A stretch of DNA of 64,000 nt. Origin: Trifolium pratense (Eukaryota > Streptophyta > Magnoliopsida > Fabales > Fabaceae). The number at the start of each line of letters is the position of its first letter. Within the stretch, counting starts at the first letter, position 1. The stretch is taken from the NCBI RefSeq assembly GCF_020283565.1, contig NC_060061.1, forward strand, positions 43,127,362-43,191,361. The letters are read 5' to 3'. The notes beneath the pieces are model-generated. The model was not told the origin of the DNA, did no database searches, and saw only the letters and a list, made by a program, of their open reading frames with translations. The position numbers and the translations under genes were made by a program. Below are positions 23,378 to 34,749 of the stretch, in pieces.

Positions 23378-24231
23378 GCAGTTTGGGAGCGTTAGGGAAA
23401 CTGAAATGTGACCGTTGCGATGGTTCACATGTTATGGCCAGTAAAGTAGCCGTTGATTGTTGTTTGGTGTCATTGGACCGATCTGACATGTTTTGTTTGG
23501 ATTCTCCATTGGGAGATAAAAACAGATTATTAATTAAACTATAGTAGTACTAAGTTTGGATTAGATTTATGTTATTGAATTCAATACAGTATTTTATTGT
23601 TATTTTTCATTGATCTTTCGGGTTGGGGAAAGCATAATATTGTATGTTGGGGATTTTTATTTTTATTACATGAGGCCTAAATGGTATCTAATTTTTTTTA
23701 TAAGTAAAAATTGAATTATAAAGAATATTAGTAGGGATGACAATGAGTATGGTACTATAGTACTTATTATCATATTATCATATCCGTAGTTTGAAAAAAT
23801 ACTCGTATTTATTCTCATATCTATGTGGATAACAACTTTTATACATGTATTCATACCCTATGAGTATCTTCTAAGTACCCACACACGTACCTTCTAAGTA
23901 CCTTCTAAGATTCCTCTATTGATAGAGCTTGAGAAATATCTTCGATAACTGTTCTGTAGTGGTCGGGCTTGTGATGTCTTCCATGATCTCAACTTCCCCA
24001 TGTTGAGGCCACGTCGCGAAACCATTCCCGCTTTGACTTAAATTTTGGTGGGAACACCTCTTTTGGCACGCTTTGTCCAATCTTCTCGAATTTGACTTTG
24101 ACATATAACTCGAAGCTTGTGCTATATCGCTCGAAGCTTGCCTTTATTCGAATAACATAAATAGTTTGAAGCCCTGAGTAGCTTTCGAATATCTAGTACA
24201 AATTTTCGGATAACAATTATAATAATGATGA

Positions 24232-25651
24232 GAATTCTAAGTCCACCTTACTTATTGATGGTGGCTCTGCAAGTGCACAGAATCGCTATCAAGTAATAAA
24301 GTGATAAGTTATCGTTCTCCATAGGGATTGTGACAAAACTACCAGTTTCGATTAGGAATTTATGCAGTAAAAGTAAATTAAAGTAAAGGACTTTGCATTC
24401 GCTTTGTTTGTTTGAGAGGGTTTTCGAAAGTTAAAAATAAATAGCAATTAAAGTAAAGATTAGTTTGAAAGTAACGTTTTTGAGTTTAGATGAAAACAAT
24501 GGTTAAGTGCTTTTCGAATTCATCCCCTATTCCGACTTGGTAACTGGCGTTATATCTGCTCACTACCGAAATATTATCTGGTGATTAATTTTTATTAAAA
24601 TAAGTTTAGAGTTATCCTCCCCTTATTTATATTGCAATTTTGAATAGAGTTTAGTCACCGCTTGGTAGGTTTCACCCATGTTTTTATAATATCCTCACCT
24701 CTAATGGTTCAGCCCAAAAGGCGTCCTTACCCTTAGATAGTTCAATGTTTAACAAGTTGTCACATGTGTTTTGGCCTACCTTGTTTGATTAATCCTAAAC
24801 ATGCAGAATTTAACTAAGTGTAATTCTTAATCATAAACCTAATCGCAGATACTGAATTTCATGGTCTCATATAGGTTGGTTAAATTATCTCTTTGTTTCG
24901 GAGTCTTAAATGTGTCACAAGATCCACTTCGATCCTAAGTACTATCAAAATATGTGTGCATTCATATATGAAAGTGTATAAATAAATAAAGATAATAACA
25001 GACAATAAATGGATAACAATTGTAAATAGTCTTTTTCGAATCAAATTACATGTTTCAAGCAGTCCTAGGAGAGTTCATCTACTTGACCTAACCCTGAGGG
25101 ATTTAGTTACTAAATACCATAACAAAACAATAAGGAAAAGAAAGTATAAAGATTACCCCTATGCCTCTGGAGCACCTTGGCCCTCTTTGCCTCCTCCTTA
25201 TAGTTCTCCTAACTTTTGTCTGAATATTGAATAACTCTCAATATTTCTAAATGAATAATTGTGAAGGAGTAAGACTCTATTTATAGTTTTTAAGCTGAAT
25301 TTTGGCTTTTTCTGCGCACCCATCATGGCCATGATGGCGTTAAAAATTGTTTCATTGCGGCTATGATAGATCGTATCGTGGCACGATGAAGATTTGATTC
25401 AGATTTTGTTGTTTTATTTCATCGCCTTGCATCGTACCACGCCCATTCTCATCGTGGCTACGATGGTGCGCATCTTTTTTGATGTTTTTTTTTACTTCTC
25501 TTGCTTCTTGGCCAAGTAACTTAACTTTTCTAGGTTTTTGCGTGCTTTTGGTCCCCAACTGCTCTAAAACTACCCTAAAATGATACTAAAAATATCATAT
25601 AATCGATTGTCTTCACTTAATGTGATGATAAGTAAGGTGAACTTATAATTC
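24232..25651. mobile_element. 1.42 kb element bounded by 24-bp inverted repeats
   Basis: The left end GAATTCTAAGTCCACCTTAC and the reverse complement of the right end, GAATTATAAGTTCACCTTAC, match at 22 of the first 24 bases. The interior has GCAAGTGCACAGAATCGCTA and AAGTAATAAAGTGATAAG, motifs I recall from dispersed plant repeats, and near the right side several CATCGTGG/CCACGATG-type palindromes (25320-25470). No long reading frame, so non-autonomous. No target duplication was found, so the class is unassigned. Confidence 0.5.
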
Positions 25652-25866
25652 AAAACTAGTTCTATTTATCTATATCACCTTAAGAGAATTTGGACTCTTT
25701 TGTTTCAAAACTCATACTTAATAGCTATGATCAAATTTTTATTTTTATATTTATAATAATGCACATTCAAATCCTTCTAAACTAGTTCAACAACAATAAC
25801 CATGATCAAATTTCATATTTGTAATTCCCATTAAATTTGTCAAATCTCTAGTGCATAAAAATAAAA

Positions 25867-27027
25867 GGCAAAATTACACCGAAGGTCCTTTATCTTATTT
25901 ATTTGTAACAATTTGATCCTTTATTTATTTTTGTAACGTTTAAGTCCTTTATCTTTTGTACTACGCACATATAGATCTTTTTTTTCATTTTTTATTTAAA
26001 AAATGATGAGTTGGCAGGCCATGTATGAAAATCTTATATTTTTTAATATCAAAATTTTAAAATCCAAAATTCATATGAACATTCATCTCATGTTCATCAC
26101 CTCATTCATAAAATTAAAATCAATTGAGAAATAAATTCTAGATTTTAACCCAAAAACCCGGTTTTTATGGGTGGTCTGAGCTATTGTTTGTTTCTGGATA
26201 CTACGTGAGTATAGTTTTGGTTAGGTGGTGCCAAGAAGGAGGCTTGTTGTTGATTCATGTTCCTGGTAAATTGTTGTTGTTACCACCGTTCACCAATAGC
26301 ATTCCTCGTGATGCCTCTCTACATTTTGATATTATGTGCATTTCATTCTTTCTCTTTATTGATGATTTATTCACTTCACTTGGAAACAATCAATAATCTA
26401 CCATAATGATTGATGATTTGAGGCCTATTTCTGGGTTAAAATCCAGAATTTGTTTATGGGTTAATTTTATTTTTAGGAATTTTGGAGATTTTGAGAATTG
26501 TAGGGTTTAATGAAAATTGGGGATATCAATTTTGTAGTTTAGGAGAACATTGATGTAAACAAAACGCATAGACCATATTAGTCTTTTATCTTTTCAATCT
26601 AATGGGGATTTCAATTTTGTAGAAGATTGTTTTGTCTAGAACAAAACATAGAGATTGATAATTTTGGGGGTTAGTTTTTGAGTTTAGAAGAAGACTGACT
26701 AGAACAAAACATAGAGGATATTATTTTGAAGTGTATTTGAGAAGAAATTGATTTTGGTTAAGGATAAAAATGATGAATATATGAAGATGATGAAGGTATG
26801 AAACGCACATGGATTTTCTGGGTTTTATAATTTTAATAAAAAAATATTTTAAAAAATTAAATATTCTTATGTGGCTTGCCACGTCGGTCTATTTTAAATA
26901 AAAAATGAAAAAAATGACCTATATGTGCGTAGTGCAAAAGATAAATGACATAAACGTTACAAAAAAAAAATAAATGATCAAAATGTTATAAATAAATAAG
27001 ATAAAGGACCTCTAATGTAATTTTGCC
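25867..27027. mobile_element. Mutator-like non-autonomous element with long TIRs
   Basis: The first about 165 bp, starting GGCAAAATTACACCGAAGGT, and the reverse complement of the last about 165 bp, starting GGCAAAATTACATTAGAGGT, align at high identity; weaker complementarity continues inward (AAACCCAGAAATAGG-type blocks). Flanks AAAATAAAA and AAAACAAAA suggest a 9-bp target duplication with one mismatch. Long inverted repeats plus a 9-bp duplication are characteristic of MULEs. The interior lacks a transposase; the 70-codon frame at 26184-26396 has no recognisable similarity. Confidence 0.8.
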
Positions 27028-27548
27028 AAAACAAAAATATGATGATTGAAAATTCATAATTTAATCATTGTAAAAATAATAATTTATAATCTAATTAATA
27101 AAAAATATTATAATTTAGCATGTGTTTGTTTTATCTTTAAAAAAAGTATTTTTTCTTTGTAGTTATAAAAATTATTTTTATGATAACCTAATTAAAATTA
27201 GTAAAACTTATTTGAAATCCATCTTCTTATAAATTAAAAGAGTGATTTTTATGTTCAATAATTTACATGTTAAAGATTTTTACTTAAAAAAATCACAAAT
27301 TTTTAAAAAATGTATCTCTCAAAAAAAAAATTATGATCCAACAAATAAGTTTTGTATCCCCTATTTTAAAAAACCTGAATTTTTTATCCCCATTTTAAAT
27401 TTTTCTGAATTTTAGTCCTCGAACTCAATTTGATCAAATCAAGCAACATTGACATTTGACACATAACACACAACACAGTAACTTCAGTATCAGCAACCTT
27501 AAAAAAATGACATAGAGTTAAGATTAGATGAGTGGACAACTTCTCACG

Positions 27549-27557
27549 TTAGGGTTT
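27549..27557. promoter_or_regulatory. Telo-box motif upstream of CFIm68-like gene A
   Basis: TTAGGGTTT here (AAACCCTAA on the minus strand) and a second AAACCCTAA at 27690-27698 lie 180 and 40 bp before the start codon. The paralogue also has AAACCCTAA, at 34700-34708. Such telo-boxes are common near start sites of plant housekeeping genes. No TATA box is evident. Confidence 0.5.
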
Positions 27558-27739
27558 GCTTTTCTTCAATTGTGTTCTTTCCTCTGACTCTTCTCTTCTC
27601 TTCTCTTCTACAACACGCATCTCTTTCTATTTTCCAAGATCTCTCTCAAACCCTTCTATACGCTGTCGTTTTGATCCCCAATTTCACTCAAACCCTAAAA
27701 ATCAAAAATCGTTTTTTTATTTATTTATTTTGGGAAATA

Positions 27740-29869
27740 ATGGATGAAGCTGGTGAGAGCGGAGATCCTATGGATCAGTTTCATCGTAACGAAGCTATAT
27801 CCGCTGTAGCTGACGAAGAAGATGATGATTACGAAGATCTTTACAACGATGTTAATGTTGGTGAGGGTTTTCTTCAATCGTTACGCAAAAACGAAGATTC
27901 AGGTGTTAGAAATGATGTTGCTGATGATAAGAAGGTTCAATCGGGTTCTGTTGTTCAGGATCCGAGTGGGGTTTCGATGATACCTGGTGTCGGTGGTGAT
28001 GGAGCTACCGGTACTGTTGTTGGTGGTGATGAATCTAGGGTTTCTGGGTTTCAGAATCAAGGGTTTAGAGGTAGTAATTCTGGAGTTGGATCGGGGATTG
28101 GTGGTGGTGGTGGTGGGATTAGGGTTGAGTTAGGTCAAGCATCTGGGAAATTGAGTGAAATTGAAAACCAAAGGGGTAATGATGGTGTTGGTGTGCAGCA
28201 GGGGATTGGACTGCAGCAGCAACAACAACAACAGCAGCAACAACATGGTGGTGGTGTTGGAAATGAAGGTTTGGTGAGACAAGTTCAACAAGGTGTTGTT
28301 GTTGGAGGGGGTAATATTAATAGGGTTGGAGGAAATGGAGCTGGAAATAATGTGATTGCTATAAATAGTGTTAATCCTGGAGGAGGTGAAGGTGTAGGTG
28401 GTGTTGGTGGTGGAGGAGGAGGTGGAAGTACTGTATTATTTGTGGGTGATTTGCACTGGTGGACTACTGATGCTGAGCTGGAGGCTGAGCTTTGCAAGTA
28501 TGGACAAGTGAAGGAGGTGAGGTTTTTTGATGAGAAAGCTAGTGGGAAATCCAAAGGGTATTGTCAGGTTGAATTTTATGAAGCATATGCTGCTACTACT
28601 TGTAAGGAGGGGATGAATGGTCATTTGTTTAATGGGAGGCCGTGTGTTGTTGCTTTTGCGTCGCCTTTTACTGTTAAGAAAATGGGAGAGGCTCAGAATA
28701 ATAGGAATCAGCAGGTGAATCAAACTGCTGGAGGCGGGGTTAACCCGGGAAGGAGGGGGCCTCCTGATGTGGGGGCTAAGCCTGGTGGTAGTAATATTGC
28801 GACAGGTGGTAACTATCAAGGTGGAGAGGGGAATAATAATAATAATAATAGAGGTTATGGAAGAGGTAATTGGGGGAGAGGGAATAATCCTGGGATGGGC
28901 AATAGAGGACCTGTTAATCCGATGAGGAATAGGGGTGGTGGGATGGGTGGTAGAGGTATAATGGGTAATGGTGGAAATGGATTTGGACAGGGTATTGGTG
29001 CTGCACCGCCGATGATGCATCCTCAGTCAATGATGAATCAGGGTTTTGATCCTGGATTTGGTGGTCCCATGGGTAGAATGGGAAATTTTGGAGGCTATCC
29101 CGGTGGTCCGGCGCCTCCGTTCTCGGGAATTTTGCCCTCATTTCCTGGTGTTGGAGGTGTTGGTTTGCCTGGAGTAGCACCTCATGTTAATCCGGCCTTT
29201 TTTGGAAGAGGGATGCCTGTGAATGGAATGGGGATGATGCCAACATCGGGTATGGACGGTCCTAATATGGGAATGTGGCCGGATCCAAATATGGGCGGAT
29301 GGGGTGGTGAGGAACCTGGTGGTGGCAGGGCTGCTGAGTCAAGTTATGGGGAGGAAGCTGCATCAGAGCATCAGTATGGTGAGGTTAGTCATGATAGACC
29401 TGGGTGGCAGAATAATATGAGGGAAAAAGATAGAGGATCCGAAAGGGACTGGTCCGGTTCTTCTGAGCGAAGGTATAGGGATGATAGAGATCAAGGTTAT
29501 GAGAGAGATGCACCTAGAGAAAAAGATGCTGGACATGATCCTGAATGGCCAGAAAGAAAGCATCGTGATGATAGAGAGGTGGTTCGTGAACGGTCTCGTG
29601 ACCGTGGTCGGGAAAAGTCTCGAGATCGTGAGCGTGAGCGTGAAAGGGGGGATCGTGATCGTGAGAGGGAAAGATACAGGGAAGATAGAGGGGACAGATA
29701 TGCTGATCATCATAGGTACAGAGACCGTGAACCAGAGCATGAGGAGGAGTGGGAGCGGGGGCGATCATCCAGGACTCACAGCAAATCACGATTATCACAG
29801 GACGAGGAACACCATTCTAGGTCAAAGGATGCTGATTATGGAAAGAGGAGGCGTTTGACCTCTGAGTAA
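27740..29869 (+). CDS. RRM protein, CFIm68/CPSF6-like (copy A)
   Basis: Uninterrupted CDS, 709 aa. Order: acidic conserved N-terminus (QFHRNEAISAVAD, YEDLYNDVNVGEGF); Gly-rich segment with a 10-residue glutamine run (about 159-168); one RRM at about 232-305 with RNP2 LFVGDL and RNP1 KGYCQVEF; Gly/Asn/Met/Pro-rich middle; and a C-terminal Arg-Asp/Arg-Glu region (from about 565) ending GKRRRLTSE. This layout matches plant proteins that I recall as large-subunit homologues of cleavage factor I (CPSF6/CFIm68), which help choose poly(A) sites in the nucleus. RS/RD-like tails usually mediate contacts with splicing and export factors. The frame is open to 27572, but the ATG at 27740 is chosen because the paralogue at 34750 starts with the same residues. 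No CDS intron. Function is inferred from domain layout. Confidence 0.88.
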   Translation: MDEAGESGDPMDQFHRNEAISAVADEEDDDYEDLYNDVNVGEGFLQSLRKNEDSGVRNDVADDKKVQSGSVVQDPSGVSMIPGVGGDGATGTVVGGDESRVSGFQNQGFRGSNSGVGSGIGGGGGGIRVELGQASGKLSEIENQRGNDGVGVQQGIGLQQQQQQQQQQHGGGVGNEGLVRQVQQGVVVGGGNINRVGGNGAGNNVIAINSVNPGGGEGVGGVGGGGGGGSTVLFVGDLHWWTTDAELEAELCKYGQVKEVRFFDEKASGKSKGYCQVEFYEAYAATTCKEGMNGHLFNGRPCVVAFASPFTVKKMGEAQNNRNQQVNQTAGGGVNPGRRGPPDVGAKPGGSNIATGGNYQGGEGNNNNNNRGYGRGNWGRGNNPGMGNRGPVNPMRNRGGGMGGRGIMGNGGNGFGQGIGAAPPMMHPQSMMNQGFDPGFGGPMGRMGNFGGYPGGPAPPFSGILPSFPGVGGVGLPGVAPHVNPAFFGRGMPVNGMGMMPTSGMDGPNMGMWPDPNMGGWGGEEPGGGRAAESSYGEEAASEHQYGEVSHDRPGWQNNMREKDRGSERDWSGSSERRYRDDRDQGYERDAPREKDAGHDPEWPERKHRDDREVVRERSRDRGREKSRDRERERERGDRDRERERYREDRGDRYADHHRYRDREPEHEEEWERGRSSRTHSKSRLSQDEEHHSRSKDADYGKRRRLTSE
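28214..28243 (+). repeat. CAG/CAA tract encoding ten glutamines
   Basis: Mixed CAG and CAA codons encode ten consecutive glutamines upstream of the RRM of copy A. The paralogue lacks this run at the matching place and has a proline run earlier. The mixed codons make it less prone to slippage than a pure CAG tract. Confidence 0.85.
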
Positions 29870-30046
29870 TACTTTCCCTTGAGGAAGGGAAGAATAGTTA
29901 CTGAAAAATCAGGATTTGTCATGGTTGTTTGGGTTTTCTCTTGGTGCTCCTCTGACCCCAGAAGTTGTTGAGCAGCTGTTTTATTTCATTCACTTGTTCT
30001 AGTTGCAACTTATCAGGAGTGTGGTTTTGCTCTCCTGTGGAAATTG

Positions 30047-31422
30047 GTTAGTTTCAAGACTCCATTCTTTGCTTTCTTACATATGCTTTATGTCTTTCTA
30101 TTTATGCATTGTGATACCTGTCTTATGTGCTTATTATGATTTAAATAATGTAACCTGTAATTTAAAAGCTTGCAATATCTTATTCTAGGTTAAATATGAA
30201 ACAAGTTTTTTGCAAGTATAATTGCATTGTAGTTTTCATTTGTTCATGTCTGCTTTTGTTTAATCTAGAATCCTCCTTGCTGAGTTGTTTTTTTGGTTCA
30301 TTTTCATATATGTATACGTTCAAGGTTTACTTTCATGCTGTTATGGTGCTGTATTTTTATTTTGTCTTCCTTTGCTATGATACCATGGTTGACTTGGAGA
30401 GTGAATATTAGTATTTTCCTGATTTATTGAAGGGCTAGCATATCTTTTTGTTAATACCAGGTGACTGTTGGACTATTGATGTCTGGTAAAATTGCAATCC
30501 ATAACTTTGAATGCCCCCTTCTAGAAAGTAGGATCATGCATTTATCATAGATTTTCCTTTCTTAATTAAGCAAACTAAAGGGATTTATAATCTTGAGTCA
30601 GCTGCTGTGTGTATGATCATTCTAGTTATGTAATTTCTACACTTGGGGATGCTAGTACAGTGTAGTTAAATAGCAGCATGGTGGAATGGCCTGGAGAATT
30701 TTGTGCTAGCCGTTATAGGCAATTTGTGAAGCACCACCTGTCATGGCAGGGTGATAATTTTGACCATCTGCCGTAAAATGCCATTTAACAACATTGTACT
30801 GGTAATTTTCTTGAGTATAATTACCACAGATTTGGCTGGAAATTTTATAAGGCTGCTTCCTTTTCCACTTTCCTATTTGTTGATACAGTAGCTTTCTGAA
30901 TACAAAACAATAAAATGTGGCAGAAATGCACTTCTTGAATCTGTGATCATAATAATCATCATATCAAAGTCTTATTTGTGGTAACAAGGTTGCCGGACAA
31001 TTCATTTCAGTTGTTATCTATCCCCCTGTATTAATTGATACCTTGGGAACTAAGCTTTGAACATGGATGTGAAAAACGAGTTGAAAACATTGTCTGCATA
31101 CTTTCAAGTCATTCATGCACTTGCAAATGATGTCAAGTACAGGAGGATGAGATGCTTGGGTTAGGGCCATTCCCAGATTATTTTTATTCTAGATTTCTAG
31201 ACAAAAAAGAAATGAAATGCTTTTCTGGGGTCTAAAACAACTGAGTTGTAGTTGTCCAAAGGTGTAGTTTGCTTGTGGTGTTTATGTTTTTTGGTTTACT
31301 TTACTCACAATAAAATTAATTTGATGTGCTGTTTAATCCAAAATGATATTAAACCTGCAATTGCTTCTTTTAATGCTATCTGAAGTGCATCTGTTATTGT
31401 TATGGGCTTGTATGTTATGTAG
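30047..31422 (+). other. Candidate 3'UTR intron of CFIm68-like gene A
   Basis: After the stop codon, 29870-30046 matches the equivalent segment after copy B (shared GGATTTGTCAT, GTGCTCCTCTG, AGCTGTTTTATTTCATTCAC). Similarity then drops at GTTAGTTT in both genes and resumes after TATGTAG|GGACA here and TTTGTAG|GGACA in copy B. Conserved blocks ending in GT and restarting after AG are what a retained, spliced 3'UTR would look like. The predicted junction is 177 nt after the stop. Confidence 0.45.
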
Positions 31423-32000
31423 GGACATTTGTTTGAGTAAGGAAACTGTTCAATCAAACCACTCGGTTGCTTTGGGATCAAGTGCCATCAATATTGGAAA
31501 GCCAAGTCATGACAATCCTTTTTCTTACATTGAGAAGTGGAACTTTTGCTATGAAGATATTCACTTATGATTTGAATTTATGTTTTTATTAGCTCTTGAT
31601 TAAACCAATGTTGTTGATGTAATGGGCTTAACTTGTTGAGAAGTCTGAATGTTGCAGACTATTTAGAACTTAATTGTTTGAATGATGTACTAGGATTTAG
31701 CAGAGGATGTTGATTATGTGCCGTTTTTTTATTGGCTCTTTGTTGTATCATATTTTCCCACATTCCAATTTTTTGTTTTCTCCCTAACAATTAGTTAGTA
31801 TACCATACCGGTTGAGCATGCCAATTTTGTGTATAATGTAGAGAGCTAACCATTCAATTACTGTAATCATTCTAAGCTGGAGAATTGTATATATCACTTT
31901 TTCATGTATATATTGATATGTACTTTTCTGATTACAGTCCATCTCCAGTTTTGTTATATGCTCTTCTCTTGTTTACAACTAGTCAAATGAAATCCAACTG
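31423..32000 (+). other. Candidate terminal 3'UTR exon of gene A
   Basis: The segment is shared with copy B (38029-38490): AGGATTTAGCAGAGG, TTTTTTATTGGCTC and GAGAGCTAACCATTCAATTA occur in both, in order. The open frame at 31343-31570 overlaps it, but copy B has stops and frameshifts there, so conservation is not at protein level. The polyadenylation site was not defined. Confidence 0.4.
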
Positions 32001-34690
32001 TTGAGAGTCTTCAAATGCATAGATTTTTGGACAGAGTATATTGTTATTCACTCATCATTAGATAAAATTAATTTACTTTTTCTTTTTACTTCTTTTTTCT
32101 TTTCCCCCACCTTTTAGTTTTGGCTTTTGAATGTAGGGATTGAATGCATGTTTGATTTGACGGTAAGTTTGGCGGAATTATGTCACAGGGATTTTAAAAA
32201 AATTACACTTTGAAGCGTCAACGAAATCATGCCGCCACCATGATTGCCAAAATTATTGTCAATTTAAACATGCATTGAATTTGATCTATACTCCATTGAA
32301 ATGTGACTTGTTAGTGTTTCTGCAGTTCTCCATATTTTTGCTTTCTTGCACTCTTCTATTGAATAAATATAATCTACTTATTATGTTTTGATATTTCACT
32401 ATGCTAACCTTTCTTTGCTCCTAGAATATGGATTTGGTTTTCTCTACTAATTGTTCCATGTTTGTAATGGTTTCCAATTGCTTTGCTAACATATAATAAT
32501 GGTTGTGTGTTTGAGTGGTATCTTTGTGGGGTTTTACTAACAAATTTTCCTTATCTAAGTAGTGCTGCTCAACCGGTTGTTTTAAAACATTATACTATTT
32601 TCATATTCTAAATTTGGTTGGCTATTTATTTGAAATTTAATTAAACGGCAAAGTTTCCTAATATTTTCTACATTTACATGATGATTCAATAAAGTTGTAA
32701 ATGCTTAGGGGTAAATGATATCATTTCTCGCATTGCTTGCTTTTGAATGAAAATATATTTTGCACTCTCATGAGTTTTAAGAGACACACCTCATGAGAAT
32801 AAAGATAGATTGTCTATTGTCATCACTCATCAGCATGGCCTTCTATAGTGGATGGAAGGCCAACCTAAGTTAAATGACTATGGCTATGGCTATGTTTGGT
32901 TGAGTGGTGGCAAATATATTCTTGCTCGGTTGTCCCACCGTGGTTACAAACAGACAATGAAGTCGTGGTTATTTTGCTTTTCGAGATCAAATCTTAGACC
33001 TTTTAAAACTCTTTCAGTATTTTCTTACATACCAGCTGAACTGCTTAGACAAAACAGACATACACTATGACTTTTAGTTCTGGTGGAGGTGAGAATGAAT
33101 TCATCATTCTTCATAGAAAATGCCAACATCTAAAGGATGAAATTCTAATAGATGATACACCAAGCAATCAAAAACTCTTCTCTCAAAAATTTTCATTCCT
33201 TATACTAACTCTTCATTTATCCAAAGCCCTTCACACGAAATTTCCAAATAGACTCTTCCAAGCTTGGTATAATAATGAATCTTATGTAACTGGATTTCTA
33301 GTGCGTGACATAGCTTTGTTCTGCACATATAATACAATATCCTGCAAAATAAATATATATTTTTTTATCACTTTGATTTATAGTTTTTTTTTATAAGCAA
33401 AAATTGAATTATAAGGAGTACAAGGGGTACTCAACCCTTACAATTCTTATTGGGATCATTACATGCTAATAATGCATTTTAATAGATCCTTACAACAATC
33501 TGAAAAAACACAAGAAGACTTACTAGTTTTTTTTTTTTTTAATCAGCACAAGAAGACTTATTAGCTATTTTACCTATAAAACAAAACCATGAAATATATA
33601 AATAATAATGTAAAATGTTAATAATAATGTAAAAAAAAAAACTGTAAAGTGTTAAGATTAATTGATCTAATCAAAATCAAATAAATTGGGTTAAATCGTA
33701 AAGTGAATAGTTACGCTCCAATTTATAAAGTCAAACAAATGAAATTTTTTAAATTTAACAACCTATTAATATCAAAAATTTTAAGAGTATCCATCAAAAT
33801 AGTCCGTCTATCTTTTACTTTCATGTAACACTCTTAGCATTATCGACATTTTTTTTGGATATATAGAAGGTTGAAGTTCAGAAAAGAAATCACAAAATCA
33901 AGCAAGGAGTTAAACTTCAGTTAAATCAACAAAAAAATCCGACTAATGTGAATCATATATTGTTCATAAATCATCACAGTACCACAAAGTTCACATTCTA
34001 TATATGTTAATGCATATGCGATGAAATTTAGCTTTGCGAGACATGTGACAGATTTCCACTTCCCAATCCATTTCTAACCAATGAAGGATATGTTTCGTCA
34101 CCCTGCAAGCTCCATACTTCCTCTCCTCTTAGCTTTCAAGGTGTCAACTACCACCTTGGAGTCTACATGAAGGTCGATCGTACAAAATTCCCAAGATCAA
34201 ACCAACCAAAACTCCGCATAACTCCACAACTTACGCACTACAATTTCTCAAATAGTCAAAGAAATCGCATAACCACTCGCCCTGCTCCTCCCCTTAAAAA
34301 TACCACTACACCTAGCACTACCGGGACTTTTGAACTCCCCATCGATATTCAACTTCAAATTTTATCTAATCCTTTGTCCATCAATCTATCCAATCCCAAA
34401 AAAAAATTTAAAATAAAACACAATACAATTTATATCCAATCCCTTATTTTGTCTAACAAATCAAGTACATTAGTTAATTAATTTAGAATTTTATTTTACT
34501 CAAAAAATTAGTCGTTTATAATTTTATTTTATTTTATAATTATTTTGATATCTAAAATTTATTTTTCTAATCAATTGCTAGTTTATAATTTAGACAAAGA
34601 TTATTAGTTGTGACCACACTCTATATTTTTCTCTCTCTTCAGTACGCACTGTTTTCATCCTCGTTTTCTTTTACTCCAATTTTTTTTTTA
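32000..34690. other. Intergenic region between the two CFIm68-like genes
   Basis: Weak similarity to the downstream region of copy B continues to about 32160 (TGTAGGGATTGAATGCATGT). Beyond that is AT-rich sequence with short, unsupported frames (32852-33070, 33067-33396) and a decayed LINE RNase H fragment at 33985-34330. The last 250 bp before 34700 is the presumed promoter of copy B; no TATA box is clear. Confidence 0.5.
33985..34330 (-). pseudogene. Decayed LINE RNase H fragment
   Basis: On the minus strand, pieces in different frames spell an RNase H domain in order: a GIFKGRSRASGYA-like first strand, LHVDSKVVVDTLKAKRRGSM, and MDWEVEICHMSRKAKFH near the end. They resemble the LEVDSK and VEI-H-V-REAN motifs of plant LINE RNase H domains. 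Stops and frameshifts make it a dead remnant. The plus-strand frame at 34167-34481 is a shadow of it. Confidence 0.65.
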
Positions 34691-34699
34691 TCTTACTTC

Positions 34700-34708
34700 A
34701 AACCCTAA
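34700..34708 (+). promoter_or_regulatory. Telo-box upstream of CFIm68-like gene B
   Basis: AAACCCTAA lies 42 bp before the start codon, at nearly the same distance as the AAACCCTAA at 27690-27698 in copy A. Its conserved placement suggests it was present before the duplication. Confidence 0.5.
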
Positions 34709-34749
34709 TTTGAACAAGAAAAAAAAGAGGGAAAGAAAGAAACCCTAGA

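Larger units (their letters stand above)
23430..27550. other. Intergenic region between AGP and first CFIm68-like gene
   Basis: No gene is supported. It contains a decayed foldback stretch at about 23720-23920 (GGGATGACAATGAGTATGG type), a 1.42 kb element bounded by inverted repeats (24232-25651) and a 1.16 kb Mutator-like element (25867-27027). The remainder, including the 500 bp before the CFIm68-like gene, is AT-rich without recognised signals except the telo-box noted separately. Confidence 0.6.

Noticed and set aside
27572..27739. N-terminal extension of CFIm68-like copy A (56 codons upstream of the chosen ATG)
   Set aside because: The paralogue starts at the same conserved MDE residues without it. 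The extension is C/T-rich 5'UTR sequence with a telo-box in it.
31343..31570. 75-codon frame downstream of copy A
   Set aside because: The matching region of copy B is conserved in DNA but has frameshifts and stops, so it looks like UTR.
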